Part shown: piece by piece, positions 35,495-44,369 of the stretch
Layout of the letters: every line of letters begins with the position of its first letter
Numbering within the stretch: the first letter of the stretch is position 1
DNA from: Candidatus Epulonipiscium viviparus
Lineage (GTDB): Bacteria > Bacillota > Clostridia > Lachnospirales > Cellulosilyticaceae
Length of the DNA: 64,000 bases
Assembly (NCBI RefSeq): GCF_030708075.1
Contig: NZ_CP117982.1
Span: 1,410,528 to 1,474,527 of the forward strand
Direction: 5' to 3'
Notes under the pieces: generated by a model
Database searches by the model: none
Seen by the model: only the letters and a program-made list of their open reading frames with translations
Told to the model about the DNA's origin: nothing
Made by a program: the position numbers and the translations under genes

Positions 35495-36043
35495 TTAATT
35501 AATAAATAGTTGAGTCCAGATATTTTGATCTTCGAGATAGCTAATACCTATTTCTGTAAATGAAGGATATAGGATATTTGCTTTATGTGTTTCGCTATAC
35601 ATCCAGGCATCGACGGTATCTTCTGGAGTTGTATAACCTTTAGCAATATTTTCGCCGACAACCGTAGGAGTAAGATTGAAGTGGCGAACCATATTATATG
35701 CTGTTCCGTATGTAGGGCTATCATGTTTGAAGTAGTGATTTTCTTGCATATCAAGGGATTTTACATCAGCAATATAGCTAAGTGGAAGATTTAAATCAAG
35801 AGTATTTAAACCATGGCTAATACGTTGTTCGTTAACTAATCGTAAAATTTCTTTTTCTTGATCATTGATCTGAATATCATCTGGAATATCGGGGTGTGGC
35901 GCGGAAGGTGTTGTGTTGTTATTGGGTCTAAAACTTAAAAAGCTTTGGATTTCTTCTTGAGAGTAGGTTTTTGCTATTGTAGGAATAGTTAGTATACAGC
36001 TTCCAACAGTAATTGCTAAAAGTAATTTGGTGAAAAATCTCAT
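35495..36043 (-). CDS. Secreted CAP-domain (SCP/PR1, YkwD-like) protein
   Basis: A 182-aa exported protein. A signal peptide (residues 1 to about 24, ending TIA-K) and a Pro/Asn-rich linker precede a CAP domain. The domain's marks are the ILRLVNEQRISHGL helix, HYFKHDSPTYG, VGENIAKGY and AWMYSETHKANIL, with the usual His and Glu residues present. Such proteins are common in the envelopes or spores of clostridia and Bacillus; function is generally unknown. The ribosome site is AAGGAGG. Confidence 0.85.
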   Translation of the reverse strand: MRFFTKLLLAITVGSCILTIPTIAKTYSQEEIQSFLSFRPNNNTTPSAPHPDIPDDIQINDQEKEILRLVNEQRISHGLNTLDLNLPLSYIADVKSLDMQENHYFKHDSPTYGTAYNMVRHFNLTPTVVGENIAKGYTTPEDTVDAWMYSETHKANILYPSFTEIGISYLEDQNIWTQLFIN

Positions 36044-36191
36044 ATGTTTATATGCCTCCTTAATAATATATGTATATAAGAGACATTATAGCATGTATAA
36101 ATAAGTTTGTCTATGTAAAATGAATACTATTGATAAAAAAAATGTTTTTGGAGAAACTAAAATAAATTATAATTGATAAGGAGAAAATATA

Positions 36192-37367
36192 GTGAAAAAA
36201 AGTATACTATTGCCAATCATGTTGTGTTACTCATGTATAAGCACAGGACTAACCGATGCTTTAGAATTGGATTTGGACACAATAGAAGAGCAAATCTTGA
36301 GTCAACTAAATGAAAAAGAAAATGAACTAACCGAAAATATAACAGAAGAGATTGCGCGAATTAAAGAAGAGGAGTTAAAAGTAAAGTTTACAAAAATTTT
36401 ATCAGAAATAATAACAAATAGAAATGAATATGTGTTAACAGAAAATTATGAAGGGCTAGAAAATTTATATAACCTGGATGTTAAAGTGAGTCGCTACGCA
36501 TTTGAACGTGAAGTAATTAAAGCAAAATATTTGAAAACTTGGGCTCAAAAGCAAGGGGTAACTTTTACTGATATTGTATCTAACCTCAAATTGAGAAAAG
36601 TACGAGATAGATTAGATTCTCTTTACGGAATGACTTGTAATATTTGTACAACATACACATATTTTTATAATGACGAACCCGAAAAACTGAACATATTTAG
36701 CCTTGGCACATCGCATTATATTCATCTAAAAGAAGAAGAAGAAGATCAATATAAGATTGTCAAAGAATGGTATACAGACCCATTTTCAGATTCGTTAGAA
36801 ATGGAGCTTGCAGAACCAGATGAACATACACAATTTTTAATGGCACAAGTTTTACCCAATTTTATACCAAACGAAACGCTACAAAAGGCTATTGAGTATG
36901 CGCAAACATATTGTGGAATAGGTGATGGCGAAAATATGTTTAAATATAATAAGCAATATATGGATTGTAACTCACTGGGAGGTGATTGCGCTAATTTTGC
37001 GTCTCAAATTATGTATGAGAGCGGAGCATTTAAGAAAAATGAAAAGTGGAATTACACTGATGAAGGGACCAAAACTTGGGTGAATGCACAAGAGCTCTCG
37101 TTGTATTTAATAAACTCTGGAAGAGGTAATAGAATAGCGCAAGGATCGTATGAAACTATATATAAGGCAGCATTCAAATTGAGACCTGGAGATATTGTGG
37201 CATACGAAAAAAATGACCGAATCACACATGTGTCGACGGTCACTTCTTTAGATTCGAAAGGGTATCCATTAGTTACTTGTCACAACACCGATAGACTAGC
37301 GGTACCCTATGATCTTGGATGGAGCAATTCAAATATTATTTTTCATTTGATTGATGTTCATTATTAA
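36192..37367 (+). CDS. Exported amidase-domain (amidase_6) protein
   Basis: A 391-aa protein starting at GTG 36192 after AAGGAG. It has a signal peptide (about residues 1-23). An acidic coiled-coil region (LDTIEEQILSQLNEKENELTEN) follows, then a middle domain. The C-terminal amidase-like domain has YMDCNSLGGDCANFASQIMYESG, where the Cys of GGDCANF is the likely nucleophile, and LRPGDIVAYEKNDRITHVSTV with the likely His. It belongs to the NlpC/P60-like group and may cut peptides in the wall or spore coat. It converges with a small minus-strand gene and overlaps it by four bases. Confidence 0.8.
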   Translation: MKKSILLPIMLCYSCISTGLTDALELDLDTIEEQILSQLNEKENELTENITEEIARIKEEELKVKFTKILSEIITNRNEYVLTENYEGLENLYNLDVKVSRYAFEREVIKAKYLKTWAQKQGVTFTDIVSNLKLRKVRDRLDSLYGMTCNICTTYTYFYNDEPEKLNIFSLGTSHYIHLKEEEEDQYKIVKEWYTDPFSDSLEMELAEPDEHTQFLMAQVLPNFIPNETLQKAIEYAQTYCGIGDGENMFKYNKQYMDCNSLGGDCANFASQIMYESGAFKKNEKWNYTDEGTKTWVNAQELSLYLINSGRGNRIAQGSYETIYKAAFKLRPGDIVAYEKNDRITHVSTVTSLDSKGYPLVTCHNTDRLAVPYDLGWSNSNIIFHLIDVHY

Positions 37368-37555
37368 TTTTTTATAGACGCATCTAATAAACTTGGTGCG
37401 TCAGTATTATCTGTAGTTTTAAATGTAAGATTTGAAATAGCAAGTGGTTTTTGAAGAATTGGAGTTAAAGAATGACTAATGTTTATTGTGAAATCAAGTT
37501 TTGAATCTTTTGCCAGAAGCGCTATTTCTCGACGATATCGTTTTATTAAAGCCAT
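37364..37555 (-). CDS. Small hypothetical protein, 63 aa
   Basis: Not recognised. The N-terminus is basic (ALIKRYRREIALLAKDSKLDF), the rest is Ser/Thr/Leu-rich with strand-forming stretches (FTINISHSL, NLTFKTTD). No membrane segment. The support for it being real is a well-placed AAAGGAG site seven bases from the ATG. Its stop overlaps the end of the convergent amidase-domain gene by four bases. Confidence 0.5.
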   Translation of the reverse strand: MALIKRYRREIALLAKDSKLDFTINISHSLTPILQKPLAISNLTFKTTDNTDAPSLLDASIKN

Positions 37556-37673
37556 AAAACCATCTCCTTTGATAAATTAAACGTATATTACATATAATAT
37601 TGTTTTGTATAGTGTATTGACTTAAGATAAAAGTTAGAACGATATACAAAATATAGCGCATAATTAATTTGGA

Positions 37674-38582
37674 TTATATTTCTCTAAAGGCAGCTTTTAG
37701 GTCTGCAATGGTATGGAAATTGTGTTTTTCCATATATTCAGTAAAAGTTCGTTTTATATCTAAGAAAATTAACGGATTATGAAGACAGGCAGTGCCGATG
37801 CTCACGAGATCCGCACCTGCTAATAAAAATTCTGCAACATCTTCTCCGGTTGCAATGCCGCCAAGCCCAATGATAGGAAGGGTAACTGCACGTCGCACTT
37901 GGTATACCATTCTAACTGCAATAGGCTTGATAGCAGGACCAGATAAACCTCCAACTTTGTTTTTTAAAATAGGACTAAATTTGTGTACATCGATTTTCAT
38001 TCCAAGGAGCGTATTTATTAATGAGATACAGTCTGCTCCTTCGGCCTCTACAGCTTTTGCAATTTCTGTAATGTCGGTTACATTGGGAGTAAGTTTAATG
38101 ATAAGGGGCTTGGTGGAAATATGTCTAACAGCTTTTGTAACGGAGGCGGCTAGTTTGGCATCAGTTCCAAAGCCGATTCCTCCACATTTGACATTAGGGC
38201 AAGAGATATTAATTTCTAACATGTCGACAGTAGTGTCATTTAATTTTTCGACTACTTTACAGTAATCTTCTATAGTTCGTCCCGCAACATTTACAATAAC
38301 ATTAGTGTTAAATTTTGACAATAACGGAAGTTCAGAAGATATAAATTCATCGACTCCAGGATTTTGTAGACCTATTGAGTTGAGCATTCCACCATATGTT
38401 TCAGCTATTCTAGGAGTAGGATTGCCGTCCCAAGGTTCACTAGAAACACCTTTGGTGATTACTGCGCCAAGCTCGCTGGGATTATAAAATTCGGAAGATG
38501 CTTGAGTAGAAAATGTTCCGGAGGCAGTTGTAAGAGGGTTTTTGAAATTAATACCACATAGGGCTACACTTAAATCCAACAT
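37674..38582 (-). CDS. pyrD: Dihydroorotate dehydrogenase, class 1B catalytic subunit
   Basis: Oxidises dihydroorotate to orotate with FMN; in class 1B electrons pass through PyrK to NAD. The 302-aa barrel shows FKNPLTTASGTF, NSIGLQNPGVDEF, the active-site segment EINISCPNVKCGG and the FMN phosphate site IIGLGGIATGEDV. The ATG follows the pyrK stop with no gap (TAAATG), so the two are coupled. This is an anaerobe-type system matching the rest of the genome. Confidence 0.95.
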   Translation of the reverse strand: MLDLSVALCGINFKNPLTTASGTFSTQASSEFYNPSELGAVITKGVSSEPWDGNPTPRIAETYGGMLNSIGLQNPGVDEFISSELPLLSKFNTNVIVNVAGRTIEDYCKVVEKLNDTTVDMLEINISCPNVKCGGIGFGTDAKLAASVTKAVRHISTKPLIIKLTPNVTDITEIAKAVEAEGADCISLINTLLGMKIDVHKFSPILKNKVGGLSGPAIKPIAVRMVYQVRRAVTLPIIGLGGIATGEDVAEFLLAGADLVSIGTACLHNPLIFLDIKRTFTEYMEKHNFHTIADLKAAFREI

Positions 38583-39326
38583 TTAAAAATTCACCTCATT
38601 TCCTAAAAATACAGGGCCGTCAACACAGATTTTGAGAAGTTCGTTGTTAATTTTTGAGACACAGCCAACACAAGCACCATATCCGCAACCCATTCTTTCT
38701 TCAAGAGAGAGTTGAACTGGTTTGTTAATATCTTTGCAATGCATTTTAACAGCTTTTAACATAGGTTTGGGACCACAAGCATAATAATAATCTCCCAAAA
38801 TCCCTTCAGAGGTTATCAAATCGATAACATTTCCCTTAAAACCTACGCTTCCAGTTTCGGTAGCAACATAAACAGTGGCACCAGCTTCTTGAAACTTATC
38901 TACTAAGATTGGTTCATCTTGATAGCCTAAAATAGCAATTTTGTTGCTAGTAATTCTTTTTGCAAGTTCAACAAGAGGAGGGACACCGATTCCGCCACCA
39001 ATTAAGATATGCGTCTTCGCATCAGCAATAGTGTAACCATGACCTAAGGCAGAGCTGATTCGAATTGCATCACCTGCTTTGAGTTTAGAAAATTCAGCCG
39101 TTCCACATCCTACAACGTGGTATACAATAGTAATGGTGGTATCGGATATTTCACTAATGCTGATTGGGCGAGGTAATAACGTACTAGCATTTTTAGGGTA
39201 TAAATTGATAAACCTACCTACATCTGCTGTTTGAGCGATTTGGAGATCATCTAAAACCATTTTGTAAACATCTGTTGCGATTAAAGTATTTTCAATTATT
39301 GTTACATCTTTAATAATTTTTGCCAT
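38583..39326 (-). CDS. pyrK: Dihydroorotate dehydrogenase electron-transfer subunit
   Basis: Iron-sulfur flavoprotein (247 aa) that links PyrD to NAD. It has the FAD-binding beta barrel (RFINLYPKNASTLLPRPISI), the NAD domain (ILIGGGIGVPPL) and a C-terminal cysteine cluster GCGYGACVGCVSK with a fourth Cys in LKICVDGP, ligating a 2Fe-2S centre. The ribosome site is AAAGGAG. The pair pyrK-pyrD stands alone; no pyrR leader or other pyr gene is adjacent. Confidence 0.94.
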   Translation of the reverse strand: MAKIIKDVTIIENTLIATDVYKMVLDDLQIAQTADVGRFINLYPKNASTLLPRPISISEISDTTITIVYHVVGCGTAEFSKLKAGDAIRISSALGHGYTIADAKTHILIGGGIGVPPLVELAKRITSNKIAILGYQDEPILVDKFQEAGATVYVATETGSVGFKGNVIDLITSEGILGDYYYACGPKPMLKAVKMHCKDINKPVQLSLEERMGCGYGACVGCVSKINNELLKICVDGPVFLGNEVNF

Positions 39327-39469
39327 ATCAAACTCCTTTGCTAAAGATAAATGCGATATTGCTATTTTGTATTATCTCAATAATTTATATGCTTTTTGTC
39401 CAGTAAAAAATACTGGATTTGGTATTAAAAATTAAATATAACAAACAGTTTTATATTAGAATTACTATT

Positions 39470-39994
39470 TTATAGTAGTTGCTTATTGTAGGTAAAATCA
39501 TATGGCATTTCTATTAAAATATCTTTGAGCTCGGCTTTTACATCTTCAAAATGATGAAGCGTTGGGCAAGATAATGTGTGAGAATGGATACCATTTGTAA
39601 TTTCAGATAAAGGAGAAAGCCCATTATTTTCCATTTGAGCAAGAAATTGATCAGCATCCTTTTTGCTATAAATATTTAGTTTTCCTACAATTTTGCCATA
39701 AATTTCATGATATATAATAACATCGATGATACCGCAACCGCAGTCTATGATGGTATATAACTCTTTTTGTAGATCATTTAAATCGTGTTTACAAGTGATG
39801 ACATATAAAGATTTGTTTGCGAGTACATAGCCTCGAGCCATCGCGTGGATTTCATGACCTGATGCTCTAAGTAAAGCAATGTCGCCAACTATAATTTGCC
39901 TGCTTACGCCTAGCGTAGTGGCTATAGTGCTTGCGCTAACAGGTTTTGTGTTTGTCTGAAGTATTTCTAAAATTTGATTTTTTCTAGCATTCAT
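39470..39994 (-). CDS. niaR: NiaR-type transcriptional repressor (HTH + 3H domain)
   Basis: A 174-aa regulator of the niacin/NAD repressor family. An N-terminal winged helix (ILQTNTKPVSASTIATTLGVSRQIIVGDIALLRASGHEI) is followed by a 3H domain with the metal-binding histidines in DVIIYHEIYG and GIHSHTLSCPTLHHF. In the family, nicotinic acid binding represses NAD synthesis or niacin-uptake genes. No such target lies nearby, so its regulon is elsewhere. It has an AAAGGAG site and is 143 bases upstream of pyrK in the same direction; co-transcription is uncertain. Confidence 0.85.
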   Translation of the reverse strand: MNARKNQILEILQTNTKPVSASTIATTLGVSRQIIVGDIALLRASGHEIHAMARGYVLANKSLYVITCKHDLNDLQKELYTIIDCGCGIIDVIIYHEIYGKIVGKLNIYSKKDADQFLAQMENNGLSPLSEITNGIHSHTLSCPTLHHFEDVKAELKDILIEMPYDFTYNKQLL

Positions 39995-40035
39995 TTATTC
40001 ATCTCCTTTTGTAAAGCAATACAATATCATATTTC

Positions 40036-40072
40036 AAAAAAATAGGCAACCACCTAAAGTAGGGTAATTGCC
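40036..40072 (-). terminator. Terminator after the PH-domain gene cluster
   Basis: On the minus strand, GGCAATTACC pairs with GGTGGTTGCC (40063-40072 and 40045-40054, two wobbles) around an eight-base loop. TATTTTTTT follows. It lies 13 bases after the last PH-domain gene. Confidence 0.87.
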
Positions 40073-40084
40073 AGATTTGTAGTA

Positions 40085-40447
40085 TTATTTGATATAAGAT
40101 GCGATAATCTTTCCAACTTCGAATATATCAATTCCTGCAGCAAAATTTAATTTGATAGATTCTTCTAGTGAAAGCCAAAGTTCGAGCTCGCAGTCAGAAT
40201 CCGCAATTCCTGCAGTTTCAATATAATAAAATAAGATTTGTTTATATGGAAGAGAAGTATAGCGCACTTGCTTTCCAGTGACACCCTTAAAGTCTATTCC
40301 AATAATGCGTCTGTTAGTAAATACAATTCCATCATTTATTGCTTTATATGTTGCAAGAATTCCTTCGCCATCAGCGAGCAAGCCTTCTAGTATAGAAGAA
40401 TACTCAGAGTCTGATGCCTTATTTAATTTTCCGTTTATAATATTCAT
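40085..40447 (-). CDS. Bacterial PH-domain protein, paralogue 1
   Basis: A 120-aa protein that is nearly all one bacterial pleckstrin-homology-like domain (the PF08000 type): an acidic N-terminal helix, then ILATYKAINDGIVFTNRRIIGIDFKG, SLPYKQILFYYIETAG and ELELWLSLEESIKLNF, ending in an amphipathic helix. Function of the family is unknown; phospholipid or protein binding at the membrane is usually proposed. It is the most diverged in its strand 5-6 region of the three tandem copies and ends the set. Confidence 0.82.
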   Translation of the reverse strand: MNIINGKLNKASDSEYSSILEGLLADGEGILATYKAINDGIVFTNRRIIGIDFKGVTGKQVRYTSLPYKQILFYYIETAGIADSDCELELWLSLEESIKLNFAAGIDIFEVGKIIASYIK

Positions 40448-40476
40448 ATTACTGTGCCACCTTTCGAATTATAAAG

Positions 40477-40494
40477 TATAGGTGTGTACCTATA
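40477..40494. repeat. Hairpin between PH-domain paralogues 1 and 2
   Basis: TATAGGT, a GTGT loop and ACCTATA form a perfect 7-bp stem (40477-40483 with 40488-40494) in the 76-base spacer. It has no adequate U-tract. It may be a processing or stability element, or an operator in front of paralogue 1. Confidence 0.4.
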
Positions 40495-40523
40495 GTTATA
40501 TCTATTTTATGTTATTTTTTGGA

Positions 40524-40883
40524 TTAAAATACATAATTAGAAAGTAGCAGCCCAAGATTTTTAATGTCAACCTTTTTACCAAAATTTAGGTGAATTGATT
40601 CGCCGGCTACCCAAATTTCTAATTCTGTATCTCTATCGCCTACACCAGCAGTCTCAATAAAAAACATATCTATTTTTTTGTAATGAATAGAATTATAGCG
40701 CACTTGTTTTCCGGTAATTCCTTTAAAGTCTATGGCAATAATGCGTTTGTTAGTAAATACTATACCGTCGTTTATGGCTTTATAAGTAGCAAGAACACCC
40801 TCGCCATCAGCAAGCAAGCCCTCAAGATGGGATGCGTATTCAGAGTTAGAGGCTTCTTTTAATTTTCCATTTACAATATTCAT
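40524..40883 (-). CDS. Bacterial PH-domain protein, paralogue 2
   Basis: 119 aa, very close to paralogue 1 in its first 70 residues (MNIVNGKLKEASNSEYASHL, then EGLLADGEGVLATYKAIN). In its second half it is closer to paralogue 3 (KKIDMFFIETAGVGDRDTELEIWVAGESIHLNF). It thus looks like a mosaic of its two neighbours. It shares a CCACCTTTCGAATTATA block in its 5' leader with paralogue 1, so the duplication included the leader. The ribosome site within that block is AAAGGTGG. Confidence 0.82.
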   Translation of the reverse strand: MNIVNGKLKEASNSEYASHLEGLLADGEGVLATYKAINDGIVFTNKRIIAIDFKGITGKQVRYNSIHYKKIDMFFIETAGVGDRDTELEIWVAGESIHLNFGKKVDIKNLGLLLSNYVF

Positions 40884-40904
40884 ATTGTTATACCACCTTT
40901 CGAA

Positions 40905-41282
40905 TTATAATATATATGTTGAGAGTAATTGACCAATCTGGTGAATATCAACTTTTTTACTAAAATTTAAATGAATTAATTCACCGGCTACCCAAATTTC
41001 TAATTCTGTATCGAGGTCACCCATGCCAGCAGTTTCGATAAAAAACATATCTATTTTTTTGTATGGTATAGTAGTAGCCTTTTCTTTTTGCCCAGCAATT
41101 CCTGAAACATCCACTCCAATAATTCGTTTATTAGTAAAAATAATTCCATCATTTACAGCCTTAAATGATGCCAAAATCTCTTCATTTGCGATTAATAATG
41201 GTTGTAATAATCCCCAAAATTTGTTATTATCAGTTTGTTCTAATTTTTTTAATCCTTTTGAAATAATATCTAATGTAGCCAT
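40905..41282 (-). CDS. Bacterial PH-domain protein, paralogue 3
   Basis: 125 aa, the same fold as its two neighbours: ILASFKAVNDGIIFTNKRIIGVDVSG, then TTIPYKKIDMFFIETAGMGD and ELEIWVAGELIHLNF. ATG 41282 is chosen, after GGGGAGG; the longer frame to 41318 has no ribosome site. The N-terminal 35 residues differ from those of the other two. It is 63 bases downstream of the RACo-like gene on the same strand, so the PH genes may be read from the corrinoid cluster, but the gap leaves room for a promoter. Confidence 0.82.
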   Translation of the reverse strand: MATLDIISKGLKKLEQTDNNKFWGLLQPLLIANEEILASFKAVNDGIIFTNKRIIGVDVSGIAGQKEKATTIPYKKIDMFFIETAGMGDLDTELEIWVAGELIHLNFSKKVDIHQIGQLLSTYIL

Positions 41283-41345
41283 TAAACGCCTCCCCAAATT
41301 ATAATATAAAAAAATCAATTTATGGAGTGGAAATGGTGTGTTCGG

Positions 41346-42809
41346 TTATTCAAAAAGCATATGTTCCATAAATAATTCATTAAAAAGTGGATCATGAGCT
41401 AGGTTTAAATCTTTTGCAATAGATTTAATTTGCTGAACCTCATCTTTAATATCTTTATATAAAAGAAATTTTCTAACTCCTCCTAATGAAGTATTTCCTA
41501 CTTTTTGAATTTTATCAGCAAAATCATTTGGCAACAACCCTATGCTTATTGCATTGTCGAGGTTAATAAATTTGCCAAAACCACCTGCAAGATATACATG
41601 GTCAATCTCACTTGCTGCTACGCCATATTTAACTAATAATACTTCTATGCCAGCTCGTATGGCAGATTTTGCAAGCTGAAATTCGCGAATATCTTTTTGA
41701 GTTAAGTATATATCTTCGGCTATATGAATAACCTCTGTTTCGATAGAGCCAGTCTCATCTAATGTTTCGTTTGCTAATGCGACCGCAATAGCGTCAATTA
41801 AACCACTGCCACATATTCCAACAGCTTTGGCGTCACCAATTGTTTTAATGTGGCCATCTGAAGCTACCTGACATATTGCTCCGGCGATGCTTCCGACACC
41901 GCAACTGATATTTCCGCCTTCAAAAGCTGGCCCAGCTGCTGTGGCTAAAGTTAGTATGTTATGTTTGTTGCCGATGGCCATTTCACCATTTGTTCCAATA
42001 TCAATAAGTATGCAAATGGCGTCGTTTTTATGCATATTGGTGTGCAAAATTCCCGATAAGATATCTGCTCCGACATACGTAGATATTCCGGCCAAAAGAG
42101 TATATTCGCCAGATAGCGCTAATAATTGTGATAAATCTCCGACTTTCATATCCAGAAAATTTGCCGTAAAAGGGTAAATTCCAAGACCACTACAATCTGC
42201 TTTGGTAAGTAAGTGAAGCATTGTAGTATTTCCTGCGATGATGGCTTTTGAGAGAACTGCGTTTCCTAAAATTGTGGCAAGCCCTTCTTTTAAACTAGAA
42301 ATAATCTTTGCGTTAAGATCGTCCATTCCACCTTTATTGGCATAGTCAATTCTAGAAATAACATCGGAACCGTAGGTCCTTTGTGTATTGAGAAAAGTGT
42401 GGGTTCTAAGTAATTCTCCTGTTGCTAAATCAAAAAGTTCGATAGCGATTGTGGTGGTGCCTATGTCTATTCCGACACCAAAGCCTTCTGCGTAGCAAAG
42501 CTCGGCAACTTCTTCAAATACCTCGTAGGAGGATAAAATACTAAAGCTATCTTTTTCGATGGCATCTTCTAATTCGACTATATAAGTTCCGGGAGCTGTA
42601 ACGGCACAAGCAAGACGTATGCCCGAGGCTATTTCATCGGCAGAAAAAAATTTTGTCTCGATCGCAGTGGCGGGGGGGACATTTTCTGTAATTTTGATTT
42701 TACATTTGCCGCAAACACCCCGGCCGTTGCAGGGTGCGTTGGTATAAATTGTAGTTTTGCGTAAAGCATCTAATAGAGTGCCATGGTCTAAATTAACTTG
42801 TACTAACAT
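41346..42809 (-). CDS. RACo-like reductive activator of corrinoid proteins (ASKHA ATPase)
   Basis: 487 aa. The N-terminal ferredoxin-like domain has Cys in NAPCNGRGVCGKCKI and RLACAV, a plant-type 2Fe-2S pattern. The C-terminal two thirds is a DUF4445-type ASKHA ATPase: GVGIDIGTTTIAIELFDL, IIAGNTTMLHLL, LIDIGTNGEMAIG, GICGSGLIDAIA and VYLAGGFGKFI. Such proteins use ATP to drive reduction of inactive cob(II)alamin to cob(I)alamin on a corrinoid protein. ATG 42809 is chosen, eight bases after GGAGGAG; its first bases overlap the end of the upstream gene. Last gene of the five-gene corrinoid cluster. Confidence 0.88.
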   Translation of the reverse strand: MLVQVNLDHGTLLDALRKTTIYTNAPCNGRGVCGKCKIKITENVPPATAIETKFFSADEIASGIRLACAVTAPGTYIVELEDAIEKDSFSILSSYEVFEEVAELCYAEGFGVGIDIGTTTIAIELFDLATGELLRTHTFLNTQRTYGSDVISRIDYANKGGMDDLNAKIISSLKEGLATILGNAVLSKAIIAGNTTMLHLLTKADCSGLGIYPFTANFLDMKVGDLSQLLALSGEYTLLAGISTYVGADILSGILHTNMHKNDAICILIDIGTNGEMAIGNKHNILTLATAAGPAFEGGNISCGVGSIAGAICQVASDGHIKTIGDAKAVGICGSGLIDAIAVALANETLDETGSIETEVIHIAEDIYLTQKDIREFQLAKSAIRAGIEVLLVKYGVAASEIDHVYLAGGFGKFINLDNAISIGLLPNDFADKIQKVGNTSLGGVRKFLLYKDIKDEVQQIKSIAKDLNLAHDPLFNELFMEHMLFE

Positions 42810-43476
42810 AAGCAGTTCTCCTCCATTTACATAAATTGTCATTGCAGCTTTTGCAATTGTGAAGCTCGCGAGCTGCAGGAATGCCTGGCTTTAAGCCGTA
42901 TATTCTAGAACTCGATTTGATAGGTTCTAACAAAAATGATTCTGTAACATCAACATTATTTTGGCTACCCATTTTATTTTTGATAGTATTTTGATATGAA
43001 CTAGAAGCGCCATATTCACCTGGAGATAGCATAACAGCGCCAAAACCATTTTCGGTAATGTAATTGTAGATTAAAAAATGTAGTTGGTTACCGATCTCCA
43101 TAACAATTTCTGTTGCAATGGCATCTAATATCACGCCTTCGATCTGATCATACTTAGCAAACAGCTCGGCAATTTTTTCACTGATGCGTGATCCGATAGT
43201 GGCTGTTGTGTAAATAGTTTGACTGCAATCTTGGATTTCCCATATTTCGGAAGTCGATTTGGTATCTTCTATATAGAATGAGGCAGTAACGTCGAGCAAA
43301 TCGTCAATACCAGCAATAAGTTCATAATAAATTTCATCCATAATGTCATAGACAGGACTATCTGTAAAGCAATCCAAAGACTTGAAAACTCTATCTTTGT
43401 CAATGTTGATTTTGTAATTATGAAAAAAATGGATGGTGTCTTTGTTTACTTGGATATTTTTAATAAAGTGTTGCAA
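42793..43476 (-). CDS. MetH activation-domain-like protein with C-terminal Cys cluster
   Basis: 227 aa resembling the B12-dependent methionine synthase activation domain, here as a free protein. Supporting segments are the YDIMDEIYYELIAGIDDLLDV start, a TIGSRISEKIAELFAKYD helix, the DAIATEIVMEIGNQ helix and the FGAVMLSPGEYGAS stretch (compare the xRxSPGYxAxP corrinoid/SAM loop). The tail carries HNCKSCNDNLCKWR, a possible metal or Fe-S site absent from MetH. The start is TTG 43476, after GGAGG. It overlaps CobW by 31 bases and the RACo-like gene by 17, so the three are tightly coupled. Likely role: contact with the corrinoid protein during reactivation. Confidence 0.68.
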   Translation of the reverse strand: MQHFIKNIQVNKDTIHFFHNYKINIDKDRVFKSLDCFTDSPVYDIMDEIYYELIAGIDDLLDVTASFYIEDTKSTSEIWEIQDCSQTIYTTATIGSRISEKIAELFAKYDQIEGVILDAIATEIVMEIGNQLHFLIYNYITENGFGAVMLSPGEYGASSSYQNTIKNKMGSQNNVDVTESFLLEPIKSSSRIYGLKPGIPAARELHNCKSCNDNLCKWRRTAYVSTS

Positions 43477-44351
43477 TACATCTCCTCCGTTCGTTGTAAA
43501 CTTGTTGCGATAGGTAAACCGCCACCAGACAGAACAATTATTTTGTTTTCGTAGACTTTTCCGTGATATGCATCAATAATTATACTGTCGCCAACACAAT
43601 TAATCAAGAAATTTTTGCCACACAATTTCAAAAATCCTTTGACACGATAGGTATCTTCTATAAAATTTTCAAGCAATTTAGTTAACTCTTCTTTTGTACA
43701 CGATTCACTAATTGTAAGTTCGTAGCTAATGAGCGTAATGTCTCTGATGTTAGCTTCGTTAAATTGTTTTTTGCTAAGGCATAGATTGGTAAGCCACGTG
43801 GAATCAATTTTGCCGTATGATGTTTGCTCGATTACAGCAAAAGGGTTGAGTTCATATATGAGTTGCTTAACCTGGGCGAGTTGTTCGGTGGTTGCGAGGT
43901 CGATTTTGTTTATTACAATTAAATCGGAAATTCGCACTTGCTTTTTGGAGACACGAGCAGTGTGAATAACTTTTTTGAAGTAGAGAGCATCCACAAGGCA
44001 GATGCAGCCTTTATACGTTATGTGGGCAAATTTATCTTGTGCCAAAATTTGGTATGCGGAGCTGGGATCTGAGAGTCCAGAAGTTTCGACCAAAATAATG
44101 TCTGGCTCTTGCGCTACAATATCAGCTAACACAGTTTCGAAGTGACTGATCTTGCATGTACAAAAAATAGATCCGCCGGCAACTTCAAATACGTTTGCAG
44201 TAACGTCGGTTAGGATTTGTCCATCCACTCCAGTTTTGCCAAATTCATTAATAATTAATGCGACTTTTTTGTCCTTAAAAATAGTTAACAATTCTTTAAT
44301 AGTTGTAGTTTTGCCCGCTCCCAAAAATCCAGTCATTAAATATAAATCCAT
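43446..44351 (-). CDS. CobW/P47K-family GTPase
   Basis: 301 aa. A G-domain with Walker A GFLGAGKTT, the switch region EVAGGSIFCTCK, LVETSGLSDP and the specificity motif INKIDL, followed by a CobW C-terminal domain. The family's metal motif is usually CxCC; here it reads CTCK, with the last Cys replaced. Relatives deliver metals or assist cobalamin enzymes. In this operon it is probably a chaperone for cobalt, zinc or the corrinoid cofactor of the methyl-transfer proteins. The ribosome site is AGGAGG. A terminator-like hairpin separates it from the MtaA-like gene upstream. Confidence 0.86.
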   Translation of the reverse strand: MDLYLMTGFLGAGKTTTIKELLTIFKDKKVALIINEFGKTGVDGQILTDVTANVFEVAGGSIFCTCKISHFETVLADIVAQEPDIILVETSGLSDPSSAYQILAQDKFAHITYKGCICLVDALYFKKVIHTARVSKKQVRISDLIVINKIDLATTEQLAQVKQLIYELNPFAVIEQTSYGKIDSTWLTNLCLSKKQFNEANIRDITLISYELTISESCTKEELTKLLENFIEDTYRVKGFLKLCGKNFLINCVGDSIIIDAYHGKVYENKIIVLSGGGLPIATSLQRTEEMYCNTLLKISK

Positions 44352-44369
44352 AGCATCCTCCTATAAAAT

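Noticed and set aside
37379-37415. GACGCATC/GGTGCGTC hairpin near the end of the amidase-domain gene as a terminator
   Set aside because: The stem has no T-run on either exit side and lies in the coding part of the small minus-strand gene.
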